Part shown: positions 16,867 to 27,953 of the stretch, piece after piece
Position numbering within the stretch: position 1 is the first letter of the stretch
Layout of the letters: every line of letters starts with the position of its first letter
NCBI GenBank assembly: GCA_022843165.1
Contig: JALHOD010000013.1
Coordinates: 35,705 to 99,704 of the forward strand
DNA length: 64,000 nt
Source of the DNA: Pseudorhodoplanes sp.
Lineage (GTDB): Bacteria > Pseudomonadota > Alphaproteobacteria > Rhizobiales > Xanthobacteraceae
Direction of reading: 5' to 3'
Notes under the pieces: generated by a model
Database searches by the model: none
What the model was told of the DNA's origin: nothing
Seen by the model: only the letters and a program-made list of their open reading frames with translations
Program-made: the position numbers and the translations under genes

Positions 16867-18057
16867 ATGGCCAAAGAGAAATTCCAACGCAACAAGCCGC
16901 ATTGCAACATCGGCACCATCGGTCACGTCGACCATGGCAAGACGTCGCTGACGGCGGCAATCACCAAGGTGCTGGCCGAAACGGGTGGCGCGACATTCAC
17001 GGCGTATGACCAGATCGATAAGGCGCCGGAAGAGAAGGCCCGCGGCATCACCATTTCGACGGCGCACGTCGAGTATGAAACCGCGAACCGTCACTATGCG
17101 CACGTCGACTGCCCCGGCCACGCCGACTACGTGAAGAACATGATCACCGGCGCCGCCCAGATGGACGGCGCGATCCTGGTCGTGTCGGCTGCCGACGGCC
17201 CGATGCCGCAGACCCGCGAACACATCCTGTTGGCCCGCCAGGTCGGCGTGCCGGCGCTGGTCGTGTTCATGAACAAGGTCGACATGGTGGACGATCCGGA
17301 ACTGCTCGAACTGGTCGAGCTTGAAGTCCGCGAATTGCTCTCCAAGTACAACTTCCCGGGTGACAAGATCCCGATCATCAAGGGTTCGGCCCTGATGGCT
17401 CTGGAAGACAAGAATCCGGAGATCGGCAAGAACGCCATCCTCGAGCTGATGAAGGCCGTGGACGAATACATTCCGCAGCCGGAGCGCCCGATCGACCAGC
17501 CGTTCCTGATGCCGGTCGAAGACGTGTTCTCGATCTCCGGCCGCGGCACGGTCTGCACCGGTCGCGTCGAGCGCGGCGTGGTGAAGGTCGGCGAGGAAAT
17601 CGAGATCGTCGGCATCAAGCCGACCGTCAAGACCGTCGTCACCGGCGTCGAAATGTTCCGCAAGCTGCTCGATCAGGGCCAGGCGGGCGACAATATCGGC
17701 GCGCTGCTGCGTGGCACCAAGCGCGAGGAAGTCGAGCGCGGTCAGGTTCTCTGCAAGCCCGGCTCGGTCAAGCCGCACACCAAGTTCAAGGCTGAGGCGT
17801 ACATCCTCACCAAGGAAGAAGGCGGCCGTCACACGCCGTTCTTCACCAACTACCGTCCGCAATTCTATTTCCGCACGACCGACGTGACCGGCGTCGTTCA
17901 TCTGCCGGAAGGCACGGAAATGGTGATGCCGGGCGACAACATCGCGATGGAAGTGCACCTGATCGTGCCGATCGCGATGGAAGAAAAGCTTCGCTTCGCG
18001 ATCCGTGAAGGCGGCCGCACCGTCGGTGCCGGCGTCGTCGCGAGCATCATCGAGTAA
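16867..18057 (+). CDS. tuf: elongation factor Tu
   Basis: EF-Tu delivers aminoacyl-tRNA to the ribosome. The 396-residue protein has G1 [19 protein letters not shown] and NKVD motifs and the full beta-barrel domains II and III. Start ATG 16867 follows GGAAGGGAG. Many alphaproteobacteria carry a second tuf copy upstream of tRNA-Trp/secE; here that position is occupied by an unrelated lyase gene, so any second copy lies elsewhere. A repeat-like double stem-loop separates tuf from rpsJ. Confidence 0.98.
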   Translation: MAKEKFQRNKPHCNIGTIGHVDHGKTSLTAAITKVLAETGGATFTAYDQIDKAPEEKARGITISTAHVEYETANRHYAHVDCPGHADYVKNMITGAAQMDGAILVVSAADGPMPQTREHILLARQVGVPALVVFMNKVDMVDDPELLELVELEVRELLSKYNFPGDKIPIIKGSALMALEDKNPEIGKNAILELMKAVDEYIPQPERPIDQPFLMPVEDVFSISGRGTVCTGRVERGVVKVGEEIEIVGIKPTVKTVVTGVEMFRKLLDQGQAGDNIGALLRGTKREEVERGQVLCKPGSVKPHTKFKAEAYILTKEEGGRHTPFFTNYRPQFYFRTTDVTGVVHLPEGTEMVMPGDNIAMEVHLIVPIAMEEKLRFAIREGGRTVGAGVVASIIE

Positions 18058-18071
18058 GTCACATTCGTCGT

Positions 18072-18134
18072 GCCCGGGCTTCGGCCCGGGCATTCATCGC
18101 CAGATGTGTGATGGATTGCCGGAAAGCCGGCAAT
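18072..18134 (+). repeat. REP-like double palindrome between tuf and rpsJ
   Basis: Two perfect stem-loops lie in the 93-nt tuf-rpsJ gap. The first is GCCCGGGC 18072-18079 with GCCCGGGC 18084-18091 around a TTCG tetraloop. The second is ATTGCCGG 18115-18122 with CCGGCAAT 18127-18134 around AAAG. Neither has a U-run. The spacing and the words (GTGCCCGGGC..., GGATTGCCGG...CCGGCAATGACGG) resemble dispersed intergenic palindromic repeats common in Bradyrhizobium-like genomes, a resemblance I recall and cannot check here. In a superoperon such a structure could stabilise the tuf mRNA or trim transcription into rpsJ. Confidence 0.6.
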
Positions 18135-18150
18135 GACGGGAGAGAGAAAC

Positions 18151-18459
18151 ATGAACGGCCAGAATATTCGGATCCGGCTCAAGGCGTTCGATCACCGCAT
18201 CCTCGATGCGTCGACACGCGAGATCGTCAACACGGCCAAGCGCACTGGCGCTCAGGTCCGTGGACCGATTCCGCTGCCGACCAAGATCGAGAAATTCACG
18301 GTGAATCGTTCGCCGCATATCGACAAGACGAGCCGCGAACAGTTCGAGATGCGCACTCACAAGCGTCTTCTCGACATCGTCGATCCGACACCGCAGACCG
18401 TGGACGCGCTGATGAAGCTCGACCTCGCCGCCGGTGTCGACGTCGAGATCAAGCTCTGA
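18151..18459 (+). CDS. rpsJ: 30S ribosomal protein S10
   Basis: S10 is part of the 30S head and, as NusE, a partner of NusB and NusG in antitermination. The 102-residue product begins [18 protein letters not shown] (ATG 18151 after GGGAGAGAG) and contains the conserved [19 protein letters not shown] loop. An in-frame ATG at 18133 falls inside the upstream stem-loop and adds residues not found in the family. It is the first gene of the S10 group. Confidence 0.97.
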   Translation: MNGQNIRIRLKAFDHRILDASTREIVNTAKRTGAQVRGPIPLPTKIEKFTVNRSPHIDKTSREQFEMRTHKRLLDIVDPTPQTVDALMKLDLAAGVDVEIKL

Positions 18460-18484
18460 GCCGAACGAAGGAAAGACCACGACG

Positions 18485-19327
18485 ATGCGCTCCGGAGTGA
18501 TCGCACAAAAGGTCGGAATGACGCGGGTGTTCACCGATGCCGGTGAGCATATTCCCGTCACGGTGCTGCGCCTTGGCCAATGCCAGGTCGTCGCCCACCG
18601 CACCAAGGACCAGAACGGCTATGTCGCGCTGCAGCTTGGCGCCGGTAGCCGCAAGGTCAAGAACGTGTCCAAGGCCGAGCGCGGCCGTTTCGCGGTCGCC
18701 AAGGTCGAGCCGAAAGCCAAGATCGTGGAATTCCGCGTCAGCGATGACGCGGTGATCCCGGTCGGCGCCGAGATCACGGCCGACCATTTCGTGGTCGGTC
18801 AGTTCGTCGACGTCACCGGAACCTCGATCGGCAAGGGCTTTGCCGGCGGCATGAAGCGCTGGAATTTCGGCGGTCTGCGCGCCTCGCACGGTGTGTCGAT
18901 CTCGCATCGTTCAATCGGTTCGACCGGCGGCCGTCAGGACCCCGGCAAGACGTTCAAGAACAAGAAGATGCCCGGTCACATGGGCGTCGATCGCGTCACC
19001 ACGCTCAATCTCAAGGTGGTGCAGCTCGACGTCGAGCGTGGCCTGATCCTGGTCGAGGGCGCGGTCCCCGGCTCCAAGGGCGGCTGGATCACGGTGCGTG
19101 ACGCCGTGAAGAAGGCGCTCCCGAAGGACGCTCCCAAGCCCGGCAAGTTCCGCGAACTTGCGGCCGATGCCGCGGCGTCCGCCAAGGATGCGTCCAAGGC
19201 CGAGGCCCCGCAGGGCGACGCGGCGGATGCGAAGCCGGTGATGATCGACGAGAAGCGCGCAGCCGAACAGGCCGCCGCCGCCGAAGTCGCCGCGCTCGCC
19301 GCCGCCAAGAACAAAGAGGGCGAGTGA
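18485..19327 (+). CDS. rplC: 50S ribosomal protein L3, with long Ala/Lys/Glu-rich C-terminal tail
   Basis: L3 is an early assembly protein whose central extension reaches the peptidyl-transferase centre. The normal fold ends near residue 212. After that come about 68 residues rich in Ala, Lys, Glu and Asp that have no counterpart in E. coli L3, giving 280 residues in total. The glutamine methylated by PrmB in other bacteria is conserved (Gln151, in [10 protein letters not shown]). Start ATG 18485 gives [16 protein letters not shown]. The stop TGA lies 2 nt before rplD's ATG. Confidence 0.95.
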   Translation: MRSGVIAQKVGMTRVFTDAGEHIPVTVLRLGQCQVVAHRTKDQNGYVALQLGAGSRKVKNVSKAERGRFAVAKVEPKAKIVEFRVSDDAVIPVGAEITADHFVVGQFVDVTGTSIGKGFAGGMKRWNFGGLRASHGVSISHRSIGSTGGRQDPGKTFKNKKMPGHMGVDRVTTLNLKVVQLDVERGLILVEGAVPGSKGGWITVRDAVKKALPKDAPKPGKFRELAADAAASAKDASKAEAPQGDAADAKPVMIDEKRAAEQAAAAEVAALAAAKNKEGE

Positions 19328-19329
19328 TC

Positions 19330-19950
19330 ATGGAACTCAAGATGCTCTCCCTCGACGGCAAGCAGGCCGGCTCGGTCACGCTCTCGGACGAGATTTTCGG
19401 TCTGGAGCCGCGCGCCGATCTGATCCATCGCTGCATCAACTGGCAGCTTGCCAAGCGCCGTGCCGGAACGCATGCGGTGAAGAACCGCGCCGATATCGCC
19501 CGCACCGGCAAGAAAATGTATCGCCAGAAGGGCACCGGCGGCGCCCGTCACGGTTCGCAGCGCGCCAACCTGTTCCGCGGCGGCGGCCGTTCGTTCGGTC
19601 CGGTCGTGCGCAGCCACGAGATCGGCCTGCCGAAAAAGGTCCGCGCGCTGGCGCTCAAGCATGCACTCTCGGCCAAGGCCAAGGACGGCGGCATCATCGT
19701 GCTCGACAAGGCGAGCGTGAGCGAAGCCAAGACCAAGGTGCTGGTGCAGAATTTCGAGAAGCTCGACATCGTCAACGCCCTGATCGTGGACGGCGCCGAG
19801 ATCGAGACGAATTTCCGCAATGCGGCGCGCAACATTCCGAATATCGACGTGCTGCCGATCCAGGGCATCAACGTCTATGACATTCTCCGTCGCGGCAAGC
19901 TCGTGCTGACCAAGGCGGCGCTCGATGCGCTGGAGGCGCGCTTCAAATGA
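19330..19950 (+). CDS. rplD: 50S ribosomal protein L4
   Basis: L4 lines the peptide exit tunnel and is the autogenous repressor of the S10 operon in enteric bacteria. The 206-residue protein contains the tunnel-loop sequence [21 protein letters not shown] 19330 is used, with a GAGGG site upstream; a GTG at 19324 is in frame but overlaps the rplC stop. It overlaps rplW by 4 nt (ATGA). Confidence 0.96.
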   Translation: MELKMLSLDGKQAGSVTLSDEIFGLEPRADLIHRCINWQLAKRRAGTHAVKNRADIARTGKKMYRQKGTGGARHGSQRANLFRGGGRSFGPVVRSHEIGLPKKVRALALKHALSAKAKDGGIIVLDKASVSEAKTKVLVQNFEKLDIVNALIVDGAEIETNFRNAARNIPNIDVLPIQGINVYDILRRGKLVLTKAALDALEARFK

Positions 19951-20246
19951 GCTCCAAAGATCCGCGCCATTACGACGTCATCCTGTCGCCGGTGATCACC
20001 GAGAAGGCGACGACGGCGTCCGAGCACAACAAGGTCGTCTTCAAGGTCGCCAATACCGCGACCAAGCCGCAGATCAAGGAAGCGGTGGAGCGGCTGTTCG
20101 ATGTGAAGGTGAAGAACGTCAACACGCTGGTGCGCAAGGGCAAGGTCAAGGCCTTCCGCGGCAGCTATGGCGTCCAGTCGCCGACCAAACGCGCGATCGT
20201 GACCCTCGAAGAAGGTCACCGTATCGACGTGACGACCGGTCTGTAA
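19947..20246 (+). CDS. rplW: 50S ribosomal protein L23
   Basis: L23 sits at the tunnel exit and is the docking site for trigger factor and SRP. The 99-residue protein starts [20 protein letters not shown] and has the basic [19 protein letters not shown] region. The ATG overlaps the rplD stop by 4 nt, so translation is coupled; rplB follows after 11 nt. Confidence 0.97.
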   Translation: MSSKDPRHYDVILSPVITEKATTASEHNKVVFKVANTATKPQIKEAVERLFDVKVKNVNTLVRKGKVKAFRGSYGVQSPTKRAIVTLEEGHRIDVTTGL

Positions 20247-20257
20247 GGAATTCGGCC

Positions 20258-21097
<840 letters not shown>

Positions 21098-21108
21098 GGA
21101 ACGGCCGT

Positions 21109-21411
21109 ATGTCGCGCTCGGTCTGGAAAGGTCCCTTTGTCGACGGCTATCTGCTGAAGAAGGCAGAGAAGGCCCGTTCGTCCGGACGTCACGAGGTCAT
21201 CAAGATCTGGAGCCGTCGCTCGACGATCCTGCCGCAATTCGTCGGCCTGACCTTCGCCGTCTACAACGGCCAGAAGCACATTCCGGTACAGGTCAACGAA
21301 GAGATGGTCGGACACAAGTTCGGCGAGTTCGCTCCGACCCGTACGTTCTTCGGGCATTCATCCGACCGCAAGGCCAAGCGCGCTGGTGCGCCGGCCGCGG
21401 CCGCGAGCTGA
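21109..21411 (+). CDS. rpsS: 30S ribosomal protein S19
   Basis: S19 forms the head of the 30S subunit with S13. The protein starts [16 protein letters not shown] and contains [12 protein letters not shown]. At 100 residues it is about eight longer than usual because of an Ala-rich end ([10 protein letters not shown]). Start ATG 21109 follows AAGGA. rplV begins 16 nt later. Confidence 0.97.
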   Translation: MSRSVWKGPFVDGYLLKKAEKARSSGRHEVIKIWSRRSTILPQFVGLTFAVYNGQKHIPVQVNEEMVGHKFGEFAPTRTFFGHSSDRKAKRAGAPAAAAS

Positions 21412-21427
21412 GGTTAAGAGGTTCGTC

Positions 21428-21808
21428 ATGGGCAAACCGGCACGCGAACGCGCGCTCCCCGATAACGAGGCAAAGGCGATCGCCCGCAACATCCGGGTGT
21501 CGCCGCAGAAGCTCAATCTTGTCGCGCAACTGATCCGCGGCAAGAAGGTGGCGACGGCGCTCGCCGATCTGCAGTTCTCGCGCAAGCGCATCGCCGCGGA
21601 CGTGAAGAAGTGCCTGGAATCGGCGATCGCCAACGCCGAAAACAATCACGACCTCGACGTCGACGCTCTCATCGTCGCCGAGGCGCATGTCGGCAAGGCG
21701 CTGGTGATCAAGCGTTTTCATCCCCGTGGCCGCGGCCGTTCGGGACGCATTTTCAAGCCGTTCTCGCATCTGACGATCGTCGTTCGTCAGGTCGAAGCCG
21801 CGGCTTAA
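21428..21808 (+). CDS. rplV: 50S ribosomal protein L22
   Basis: L22 has a long beta-hairpin that lines the exit tunnel near the macrolide site. The 126-residue protein begins [17 protein letters not shown] and has the conserved hairpin end [16 protein letters not shown] 21428 is chosen; an in-frame ATG at 21386 lies within rpsS and adds foreign residues. Confidence 0.96.
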   Translation: MGKPARERALPDNEAKAIARNIRVSPQKLNLVAQLIRGKKVATALADLQFSRKRIAADVKKCLESAIANAENNHDLDVDALIVAEAHVGKALVIKRFHPRGRGRSGRIFKPFSHLTIVVRQVEAAA

Positions 21809-21819
21809 GGGAGTAGCTC

Positions 21820-22524
21820 ATGGGTCAGAAGATCAATCCGATCGGCCTGCGGCTTGGCATCAACCGGACCTGGGATTCGCGCTGGTACGCCGGCAAGAAC
21901 GAGTACGGCACGCTGCTGCATGAGGACATCGCCATCCGCAAAGAGCTGATGAAGCAGCTCAAGCAGGCGGCCGTGTCCAAGATCGTGATCGAGCGTCCGC
22001 ACAAGAAGTGCCGGGTGACCATCTACTCGGCTCGTCCGGGCGTGGTGATCGGCAAGAAGGGCGCCGACATTGAGAAGCTGCGCAAGTCGGTGGCCGACCT
22101 GACCCAGTCGGACGTGGTCATCAACATCCTCGAAATCCGCAAGCCGGAACTCGACGCGCAGCTGGTCGCCGAATCGATCGCCCAGCAGCTCGAGCGCCGC
22201 GTGGCGTTCCGCCGCGCCATGAAGCGCGCGGTGCAGACCGCGATGCGTCTGGGTGCCGAAGGCATCCGCATCAACTGCTCGGGCCGCTTGGGCGGCGCCG
22301 AAATCGCGCGTCTGGAATGGTATCGCGAAGGTCGCGTGCCGCTGCATACGCTGCGCGCCGACGTCGATTACGGCGTGGCCACCGCGTTCACCACCTACGG
22401 CACCTGCGGCGTCAAGGTCTGGATTTTCAAGGGCGAAATCATGGAGCACGACTCCATGGCGCAGGACAAGAAGATGGCCGAGTCGGATGCGGGCCGTCCG
22501 CGCCGCGACATGACGGCGGGATAA
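21820..22524 (+). CDS. rpsC: 30S ribosomal protein S3
   Basis: S3 lines the mRNA entry channel and contributes to helicase activity. The 234-residue protein has [20 protein letters not shown] at the start, the KH domain with [14 protein letters not shown], and the C-terminal domain with [20 protein letters not shown] lies at 21808-21814. rplP is 12 nt downstream. Confidence 0.97.
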   Translation: MGQKINPIGLRLGINRTWDSRWYAGKNEYGTLLHEDIAIRKELMKQLKQAAVSKIVIERPHKKCRVTIYSARPGVVIGKKGADIEKLRKSVADLTQSDVVINILEIRKPELDAQLVAESIAQQLERRVAFRRAMKRAVQTAMRLGAEGIRINCSGRLGGAEIARLEWYREGRVPLHTLRADVDYGVATAFTTYGTCGVKVWIFKGEIMEHDSMAQDKKMAESDAGRPRRDMTAG

Positions 22525-22536
22525 AGAGACACAGCC

Positions 22537-22950
22537 ATGCTGCAACCCAAGCGCACAAAATTCCGCAAGGCCTTCAAGGGCCGCATCCACGGCACCGCCA
22601 CGTCGGGGACCAATCTGGATTTCGGCCAGTTCGGTCTCAAGGCGCTGGAGCCTGAGCGCGTGACCGCGCGCCAGATCGAGGCGGCGCGCCGTGCGCTCAC
22701 CCGTCACATGAAGCGCTCGGGCCGGGTCTGGATCCGGGTGTTCCCGGATGTGCCGGTCTCGAAAAAGCCGATTGAAGTTCGCATGGGCAAGGGCAAGGGC
22801 ACCCCGGAATTGTGGGTGACCCGTGTCAAGCCCGGCCGCATCCTCTTCGAGATCGACGGCGTGTCCGTGCAGGTCGCCAAGGAAGCGCTCACGCTGGCAG
22901 CTGCGAAGCTGCCGATCAAGACCCGTTTCATCGAGCGCATTGCCGAGTAA
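22537..22950 (+). CDS. rplP: 50S ribosomal protein L16
   Basis: L16 positions A-site tRNA on the large subunit. The 137-residue product has the conserved start [16 protein letters not shown], the basic [20 protein letters not shown] region and [11 protein letters not shown]. Size and position between rpsC and rpmC are standard. Confidence 0.97.
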   Translation: MLQPKRTKFRKAFKGRIHGTATSGTNLDFGQFGLKALEPERVTARQIEAARRALTRHMKRSGRVWIRVFPDVPVSKKPIEVRMGKGKGTPELWVTRVKPGRILFEIDGVSVQVAKEALTLAAAKLPIKTRFIERIAE

Positions 22951-22955
22951 CCGCC

Positions 22956-23252
22956 ATGAAGACAGCCGATGCCCGCGTAATGACCGTCGATCAGCTCGAC
23001 GACGAAGTCCTGAAGCTCAAGAAGGAGCAGTTCAACCTGCGCTTTCAGCGGGCGACGGGCCAGCTCGAGAACACCGCGCGCGTGCGCGTGGTGCGCCGCG
23101 ACATCGCGCGGCTGAAGACGATCGCCAACCAGAAGCGTGCGGGCAGCGAGCCCGCCGTGAAGGCCGAGGGCGCCGCGCCCAAGGTCGGGAAGTCAACGAA
23201 ATCCAAGACCGCGCCGAAGACCAAGTCTGCGGCCAAGTCGAAGTCGAAGTAG
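22956..23252 (+). CDS. rpmC: 50S ribosomal protein L29, with Lys/Ala/Ser-rich C-terminal extension
   Basis: L29 is a small helical protein at the tunnel exit beside L23. The coiled core ([20 protein letters not shown] ... [13 protein letters not shown]) ends near residue 61, where most L29 proteins stop. Here 37 further residues follow, dominated by Lys, Ser, Thr and Ala, giving 98 in total. Start ATG 22956, 5 nt after the rplP stop, is likely; ATG 22980 would drop eight residues. The tail is probably disordered and RNA-binding. Confidence 0.93.
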   Translation: MKTADARVMTVDQLDDEVLKLKKEQFNLRFQRATGQLENTARVRVVRRDIARLKTIANQKRAGSEPAVKAEGAAPKVGKSTKSKTAPKTKSAAKSKSK

Positions 23253-23262
23253 GGGTTCAGAG

Positions 23263-23514
23263 ATGCCGAAGCGGCAGCTGCATGGCGTCGTGGTGAGCGA
23301 CAAGCAAGACAAGACCGTCGTGGTCTCGGTCGAGCGGCGTTTCACCCATCCGGTTCTGAAAAAGACCGTGCGCCGCACGACCAAGTTTCATGCTCATGAC
23401 GACACGAACGAGTTTTCGGTCGGCGACATGGTGTGGATCGAGGAGCACAAGCCGATTTCGAAGCTGAAGCGCTGGAAAGTCGTCCAGGGCGAGAAAAAGA
23501 AAAAGGTGCTGTGA
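23263..23514 (+). CDS. rpsQ: 30S ribosomal protein S17
   Basis: S17 is a primary 16S-binding assembly protein with an OB fold. The 83-residue product has [20 protein letters not shown], the [19 protein letters not shown] segment and a basic C-terminus. It ends the S10 group; rplN starts 44 nt later. Confidence 0.97.
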   Translation: MPKRQLHGVVVSDKQDKTVVVSVERRFTHPVLKKTVRRTTKFHAHDDTNEFSVGDMVWIEEHKPISKLKRWKVVQGEKKKKVL

Positions 23515-23558
23515 GCGCGGTCTCCGCGTTCACAAGCCAATGAAGGATTAGGTGCGTC

Positions 23559-23927
23559 ATGATTCAGATGCAAACCAACCTGGACGTTGCCGATAATTCC
23601 GGTGCGCGTCGCGTCATGTGCATCAAGGTGCTGGGCGGTTCCAAGCGGAAATACGCCACCATCGGCGACATCATCGTCGTCTCGGTGAAAGAAGCCATCC
23701 CGCGCGGTCGCGTGAAGAAGGGCGAGGTCATGAAGGCCGTCGTCGTGCGCATCTCCAAGGAGATCAAGCGCAATGACGGTTCGGTGATCCGCTTCGACCG
23801 CAACGCCGCCGTGCTGATCAATGCGCAGTCCGAGCCGGTCGGCACCCGTATTTTCGGACCGGTGCCGCGCGAACTGCGCGCCAAGAACCACATGAAGATC
23901 ATCTCGCTTGCGCCGGAGGTGCTGTGA
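23559..23927 (+). CDS. rplN: 50S ribosomal protein L14
   Basis: L14 lies at the subunit interface, in contact with L19 and the silencing factor RsfS. The 122-residue protein begins [18 protein letters not shown] and contains the conserved [12 protein letters not shown] and [12 protein letters not shown] segments. It is the first gene of the spc group. Its TGA overlaps the rplX ATG by 1 nt (TGATG). Confidence 0.97.
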   Translation: MIQMQTNLDVADNSGARRVMCIKVLGGSKRKYATIGDIIVVSVKEAIPRGRVKKGEVMKAVVVRISKEIKRNDGSVIRFDRNAAVLINAQSEPVGTRIFGPVPRELRAKNHMKIISLAPEVL

Positions 23928-24244
23928 TGGCGGCGAAAATCCGCAAAGGCGACAAGGTCGTCGTGCTGACCGGTCGCGACAAGGGCCGCACCGGCGAAGT
24001 CATCGAGGTGCGCCCGACCGAGGGCCGCGCCCTGGTGCGCGGCGTCAACATGGTGAAGCGCCACCAGAAGCAGACGGCGCAGCAGGAAGGCGGCATCATC
24101 TCGAAAGAGGCGACCGTCCATCTGTCCAATATCGCGCTGTCGGATCCGAAGGACGGAAAGCCGACGCGCGTCGGGTTCAAGATCATGAATGACGGGCGCA
24201 AGGTTCGTGTTGCCAAGCGTTCGGGAGCGGAAATCGATGGCTGA
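23927..24244 (+). CDS. rplX: 50S ribosomal protein L24
   Basis: L24 initiates 50S assembly. It carries a KOW motif early in the chain ([20 protein letters not shown]) and [10 protein letters not shown] downstream. The 105-residue length is typical. ATG 23927 overlaps the rplN stop by 1 nt; its own end overlaps rplE by 8 nt, suggesting coupled translation on both sides. Confidence 0.96.
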   Translation: MAAKIRKGDKVVVLTGRDKGRTGEVIEVRPTEGRALVRGVNMVKRHQKQTAQQEGGIISKEATVHLSNIALSDPKDGKPTRVGFKIMNDGRKVRVAKRSGAEIDG

Positions 24245-24827
24245 GACGCAGAAGTCCGAATCCGGCAAGGGCCAGGCGGCGCGCTATACCCCGCGTCTGA
24301 AGGCCCATTTCGACGACGTCGTGCGCGCCGAGCTCACGAAGCAGTTCAACTACAAGAACCGCATGCAGGTGCCGGTGATCACCAAGGTCGTGCTCAATAT
24401 GGGCATCGGCGAGGGTGTGAACGACCGCAAGAAGGTCGACAACGCGGCCGCCGATCTGGCGCTGATCGCCGGCCAGAAGGCCGTGATCACCAAGTCGCGC
24501 AAGTCGATCGCGACCTTCAAGCTGCGTGACGGCCAGGCCATCGGGACCAAGGTCACGCTGCGCAAGGCGCGTATGTACGATTTCATCGATCGTCTGGTGA
24601 ATATCGCGCTGCCGCGCATCCGCGACTTCCGCGGTCTCAATCCGAAGAGCTTCGATGGCCGCGGCAACTACACCATCGGCATCAAGGAGCATATCATTTT
24701 CCCGGAAATCGACTTCGACAAGGCTGTCGATGTCTGGGGAATGGACATCACGATCTGCACGACCGCGCGTTCCGACGACGAAGCGCGCGCCTTGCTGAAC
24801 GCATTCAACTTCCCGTTCCGGCAGTGA
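24237..24827 (+). CDS. rplE: 50S ribosomal protein L5
   Basis: L5 carries 5S rRNA with L18 into the large subunit and contacts P-site tRNA. The protein has [15 protein letters not shown], the [14 protein letters not shown] stretch and [18 protein letters not shown] near the C-terminus. At 196 residues it has an N-terminal lead of about ten residues ([15 protein letters not shown]) before the conserved PRLK. ATG 24237 overlaps rplX by 8 nt. Confidence 0.96.
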   Translation: MAETQKSESGKGQAARYTPRLKAHFDDVVRAELTKQFNYKNRMQVPVITKVVLNMGIGEGVNDRKKVDNAAADLALIAGQKAVITKSRKSIATFKLRDGQAIGTKVTLRKARMYDFIDRLVNIALPRIRDFRGLNPKSFDGRGNYTIGIKEHIIFPEIDFDKAVDVWGMDITICTTARSDDEARALLNAFNFPFRQ

Positions 24828-24866
24828 GGGCGGAAGCCCTCAGACGCGGATAGCCAGGAGACAAGA

Positions 24867-25172
24867 ATGGCGAAGAAAAGTTCGATCGAGAAGAACAAGC
24901 GGCGCCGCCGCATGGCCAAGCAATATTCCGGCCGGCGCGGACGCTTGAAGGCGATCGCCATGGACAAGACCAAGCCGATGGAGGAGCGCTTTGCGGCCTC
25001 CCTCAAGCTGGCCGAGTTGCCGCGCAATTCCGCGCCCAACCGCATCAGGAACCGCTGCGAAGTGACGGGCCGCGCGCGCGCCTATTACCGCAAGCACAAA
25101 CTGTCGCGTATCGCGCTCAGAGAACTCGGCAACAAGGGCCTGATACCGGGCCTTGTGAAGTCGAGCTGGTGA
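24867..25172 (+). CDS. rpsN: 30S ribosomal protein S14 (long, zinc-independent form)
   Basis: This is the 101-residue form of S14 without the CxxC zinc ribbon; only one cysteine is visible (in [14 protein letters not shown]). It has the typical end [10 protein letters not shown]. The long form is the default in proteobacteria. rpsH begins 10 nt later. Confidence 0.97.
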   Translation: MAKKSSIEKNKRRRRMAKQYSGRRGRLKAIAMDKTKPMEERFAASLKLAELPRNSAPNRIRNRCEVTGRARAYYRKHKLSRIALRELGNKGLIPGLVKSSW

Positions 25173-25182
25173 GGAGGATCAG

Positions 25183-25581
25183 ATGGCTGTGAACGATCCA
25201 GTCGGCGATTTGATCACGCGTATCCGCAATGCGGCGATGCGTAACAAGCCGAAAGTCTCCTCGCCCAGCTCCAAGCTGCGCATGAGCGTGCTCGAAGTGC
25301 TGAAGTCCGAAGGCTATATCCGCGGGTTTTCGACCGTGGAGCACAAGGACGGCCGCAACGAAGTCGAGATCGAGCTGAAATATTTCGACGGCGCGCCGGT
25401 GATCCGCGAGATCGCCCGCGTCTCCAAGCCGGGCCGCCGCGTCTATGTCGCCGTGCGCAATCTGCCGCGCGTCAACAACGGACTCGGCATCTCGATTCTG
25501 TCCACGCCCAAGGGCGTGATGGCGGACCATGTCGCGCGCGACGCCAATGTCGGCGGCGAAATTCTGTGCACGGTGTTCTGA
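25183..25581 (+). CDS. rpsH: 30S ribosomal protein S8
   Basis: S8 binds helix 21 of 16S rRNA and represses the spc operon in E. coli. The 132-residue protein contains [18 protein letters not shown] at the start and the C-terminal signature [20 protein letters not shown]. rplF starts 2 nt after its stop. Confidence 0.97.
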   Translation: MAVNDPVGDLITRIRNAAMRNKPKVSSPSSKLRMSVLEVLKSEGYIRGFSTVEHKDGRNEVEIELKYFDGAPVIREIARVSKPGRRVYVAVRNLPRVNNGLGISILSTPKGVMADHVARDANVGGEILCTVF

Positions 25582-25583
25582 TC

Positions 25584-26117
25584 ATGTCCCGAATCGGAAA
25601 AAAGCCAGTCACGGTCCCCTCGGGCGTTACTGCCAATGTCCAGGGCCAGACCGTCAACGTGAAGGGCCCGAAGGGCACCCTGTCATTCGTCGTCGACGAG
25701 AGCGTCGCCGTCGTCATGGACAAGGGCGCCATCAAGGTCGATCCGCGCAACGAGACCAAGCGCGCGCGCGCCATGTGGGGCACGTCGCGGGCCTTGATCG
25801 ACAACATGATGACCGGCGTGACCAAGGGTTTCGAGAAGAAGCTCGAAATCACCGGCGTCGGCTATCGCGCCGCGGTGCAGGGAAAGAATCTGCAGCTCGC
25901 GCTCGGCTACAGCCACGACGTGGTCTATCCGATCCCGGAAGGCATCACGGTGGCGACGCCGAAGCCGACCGAGATCGTCGTCAGCGGCATCGACCTGCGC
26001 AAGGTCGGCCAGGTGGCGGCGGAGATCCGCGAATATCGCTCGCCGGAGCCCTACAAGGGCAAGGGCGTCAAGTATTCCGACGAATTCATCTTCCGCAAGG
26101 AAGGCAAGAAGAAGTAA
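25584..26117 (+). CDS. rplF: 50S ribosomal protein L6
   Basis: L6 is a two-domain protein near the sarcin-ricin loop. The 177-residue product starts [15 protein letters not shown] and has the conserved [20 protein letters not shown] and [13 protein letters not shown] motifs. ATG 25584 is chosen over an in-frame ATG at 25566 inside rpsH. rplR begins 5 nt downstream. Confidence 0.97.
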   Translation: MSRIGKKPVTVPSGVTANVQGQTVNVKGPKGTLSFVVDESVAVVMDKGAIKVDPRNETKRARAMWGTSRALIDNMMTGVTKGFEKKLEITGVGYRAAVQGKNLQLALGYSHDVVYPIPEGITVATPKPTEIVVSGIDLRKVGQVAAEIREYRSPEPYKGKGVKYSDEFIFRKEGKKK

Positions 26118-26122
26118 CGCCG

Positions 26123-26479
26123 ATGGCCAAATTTAAATCACCGACCGATCGCCGCAAAGCGCGCAATCGCCGCTCGATCAAGGCCGCCGCAAAGGGCCGT
26201 GTACGCTTGTCCGTGCATCGTTCTTCCATGCACATCTACGCGCAGATCATCGACGACGAGAAGGGCACGACCATCGTGGCCGCCTCGTCGATGGAAAAGA
26301 CTCTGCGCGAAAAGTCCGGCGCGAATGTCGACGCTGCCAAGGCGGTCGGCAAGCTCGTGGCCGAACGCGCCCTGCAGAAGGGCGTCAAGGACGTGATCTT
26401 CGATCGCGGACGTTTTCTGTACCATGGCCGCATCAAGGCGCTGGCGGAAGCCGCGCGTGAAGGCGGGCTCAACTTCTAA
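26123..26479 (+). CDS. rplR: 50S ribosomal protein L18
   Basis: L18 binds 5S rRNA together with L5. The 118-residue product has the very basic N-terminus ([17 protein letters not shown]), [16 protein letters not shown], and [23 protein letters not shown] 26123 is the natural start. The frame is open far upstream but only antiparallel to the logic of rpsH/rplF. Confidence 0.96.
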   Translation: MAKFKSPTDRRKARNRRSIKAAAKGRVRLSVHRSSMHIYAQIIDDEKGTTIVAASSMEKTLREKSGANVDAAKAVGKLVAERALQKGVKDVIFDRGRFLYHGRIKALAEAAREGGLNF

Positions 26480-26523
26480 CCGGGCGATGAGACAAGGGCG
26501 AAGCCGCCCGAAGGAAAAACGAT

Positions 26524-27099
26524 ATGGCACGTGAACCCAGGCGCGAATCCAAGCGCGACCGCGAGCGGGAAGAGCGCGACAGCGAGTTTGTCGACAAGCT
26601 CGTCCACATCAATCGCGTCGCCAAGGTGGTGAAGGGCGGCCGGCGGTTCGGCTTTGCCGCGCTTGTCGTCGTCGGCGACCAGAAGGGCCGCGTCGGCTTC
26701 GGCCACGGCAAGGCGCGCGAAGTGCCGGAAGCGATCCGCAAGGCGACCGATGCCGCCAAGCGCGCGCTGATCCGCGTGCCGCTGCGCGAAGGTCGCACCC
26801 TGCATCACGACGTGTTCGGTCGTCACGGCGCCGGCAAGGTCCATCTGCGCGCGGCGCCTCCCGGAACCGGAATCATCGCCGGCGGCCCGATGCGCGCGGT
26901 GTTCGACACGCTCGGCATGCAGGACGTGGTGGCGAAGTCGCTCGGCTCGTCCAATCCCTACAACATGGTGCGCGCGACATTCGATGCCCTGAAACACCAG
27001 GATTCGCCGCGTTCGGTTGCGGCGCGCCGCAATATCAAGGTTTCGGCCCTGCAGGCCCGCCGCCGCGAAGGCGGCGAGGCTGACGCGACCGCCGAATAA
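26524..27099 (+). CDS. rpsE: 30S ribosomal protein S5
   Basis: S5 affects decoding fidelity and mRNA unwinding. The 191-residue protein has the N-terminal double-stranded-RNA-binding-like domain ([20 protein letters not shown]), the loop [13 protein letters not shown], and [15 protein letters not shown]. Residues linked to spectinomycin resistance (KGGRR loop) look wild type. rpmD follows after 19 nt. Confidence 0.97.
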   Translation: MAREPRRESKRDREREERDSEFVDKLVHINRVAKVVKGGRRFGFAALVVVGDQKGRVGFGHGKAREVPEAIRKATDAAKRALIRVPLREGRTLHHDVFGRHGAGKVHLRAAPPGTGIIAGGPMRAVFDTLGMQDVVAKSLGSSNPYNMVRATFDALKHQDSPRSVAARRNIKVSALQARRREGGEADATAE

Positions 27100-27118
27100 C
27101 CCACAAGCAGGCTCCACA

Positions 27119-27322
27119 ATGGCAGCGAAGAAAACCATCAAGGTCGAACAGACCGGCAGCCCGATCCGCCGCGAGGCGAGCCAGCGCCAGACGCTGATCG
27201 GACTTGGCCTCAATCGTATCGGCCGCCAAGCCGATCTTCCCGACACGCCCGCCACCCGCGGCATGATCGCGAAGGTCCGGCATCTCGTGCGCGTCGTCGA
27301 CGCCGAAGGGAAGTCGTCATGA
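27119..27322 (+). CDS. rpmD: 50S ribosomal protein L30
   Basis: L30 is a small large-subunit protein. The 67-residue product contains [20 protein letters not shown] and [20 protein letters not shown], the alphaproteobacterial L30 pattern. It overlaps rplO by 4 nt (ATGA at 27319-27322). Confidence 0.96.
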   Translation: MAAKKTIKVEQTGSPIRREASQRQTLIGLGLNRIGRQADLPDTPATRGMIAKVRHLVRVVDAEGKSS

Positions 27323-27897
27323 AGCTCAATCAGATCGCCGATCGTCCGGGCGCCAAGAAGCTGCGGACCCGCATCGGCCGCGGCATCGGCTCGGGCAAGG
27401 GCAAGACCGGTGGCCGCGGCGGCAAGGGCCAGACCGCGCGTTCCGGCGTGCGCATCAAGGGCTTTGAAGGCGGCCAGATGCCGCTGCATCGCCGCCTGCC
27501 CAAGCGCGGCTTCAAGAACACCGCATTCGCGTTAAAGCTGAACGAGATCAATCTCGACCGCGTGCAGGCGGCGATCGACGCCGGCTCGCTCGATGCCAAG
27601 AACCCGGTCGACATCGCCGCCCTGGTCAAGGCCGGCGTGCTCAGCCGCGCCAAGGGTGGCGTCAAGCTGCTCGGCGGCGGCGAGATCAAGACCAAGGTCA
27701 ATTTCTCGGTCTGGCGCGCCTCCAAATCCGCCATCGCCGCAGTCGAAAAGGCCGGCGGGTCGGTGAAGATCCTGGCGCCGGCCAAGGAAGAAGACGCCGA
27801 GCCGCGCGGAAAGAATAAGCGCATGGCGCTGGCGCCCCGGGGTGAATCCCAGGGCGGTAAAAAAGCTGAGAAGGCAGAGGGCAAAAACGCCGAGTGA
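27319..27897 (+). CDS. rplO: 50S ribosomal protein L15, with charged C-terminal extension
   Basis: L15 is a late assembly protein threading into 23S rRNA. The Gly/Arg-rich N-terminal arm ([20 protein letters not shown]) and the globular domain ([14 protein letters not shown]) are standard up to about residue 152. A roughly 40-residue Lys/Glu/Ala-rich tail follows, giving 192 residues against about 145-160 usually. It is translationally coupled to rpmD. Confidence 0.95.
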   Translation: MKLNQIADRPGAKKLRTRIGRGIGSGKGKTGGRGGKGQTARSGVRIKGFEGGQMPLHRRLPKRGFKNTAFALKLNEINLDRVQAAIDAGSLDAKNPVDIAALVKAGVLSRAKGGVKLLGGGEIKTKVNFSVWRASKSAIAAVEKAGGSVKILAPAKEEDAEPRGKNKRMALAPRGESQGGKKAEKAEGKNAE

Positions 27898-27953
27898 TCC
27901 CATATTTGCGCCAGCCGGCGCAAATGGGCGAATGACGGCAACCGGAGCGACGC

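Noticed and set aside
14720..18093. Minus-strand open frames opposite fusA and tuf.
   Set aside because: Both are antisense shadows of conserved GTPases with no recognisable domains and no ribosome site.
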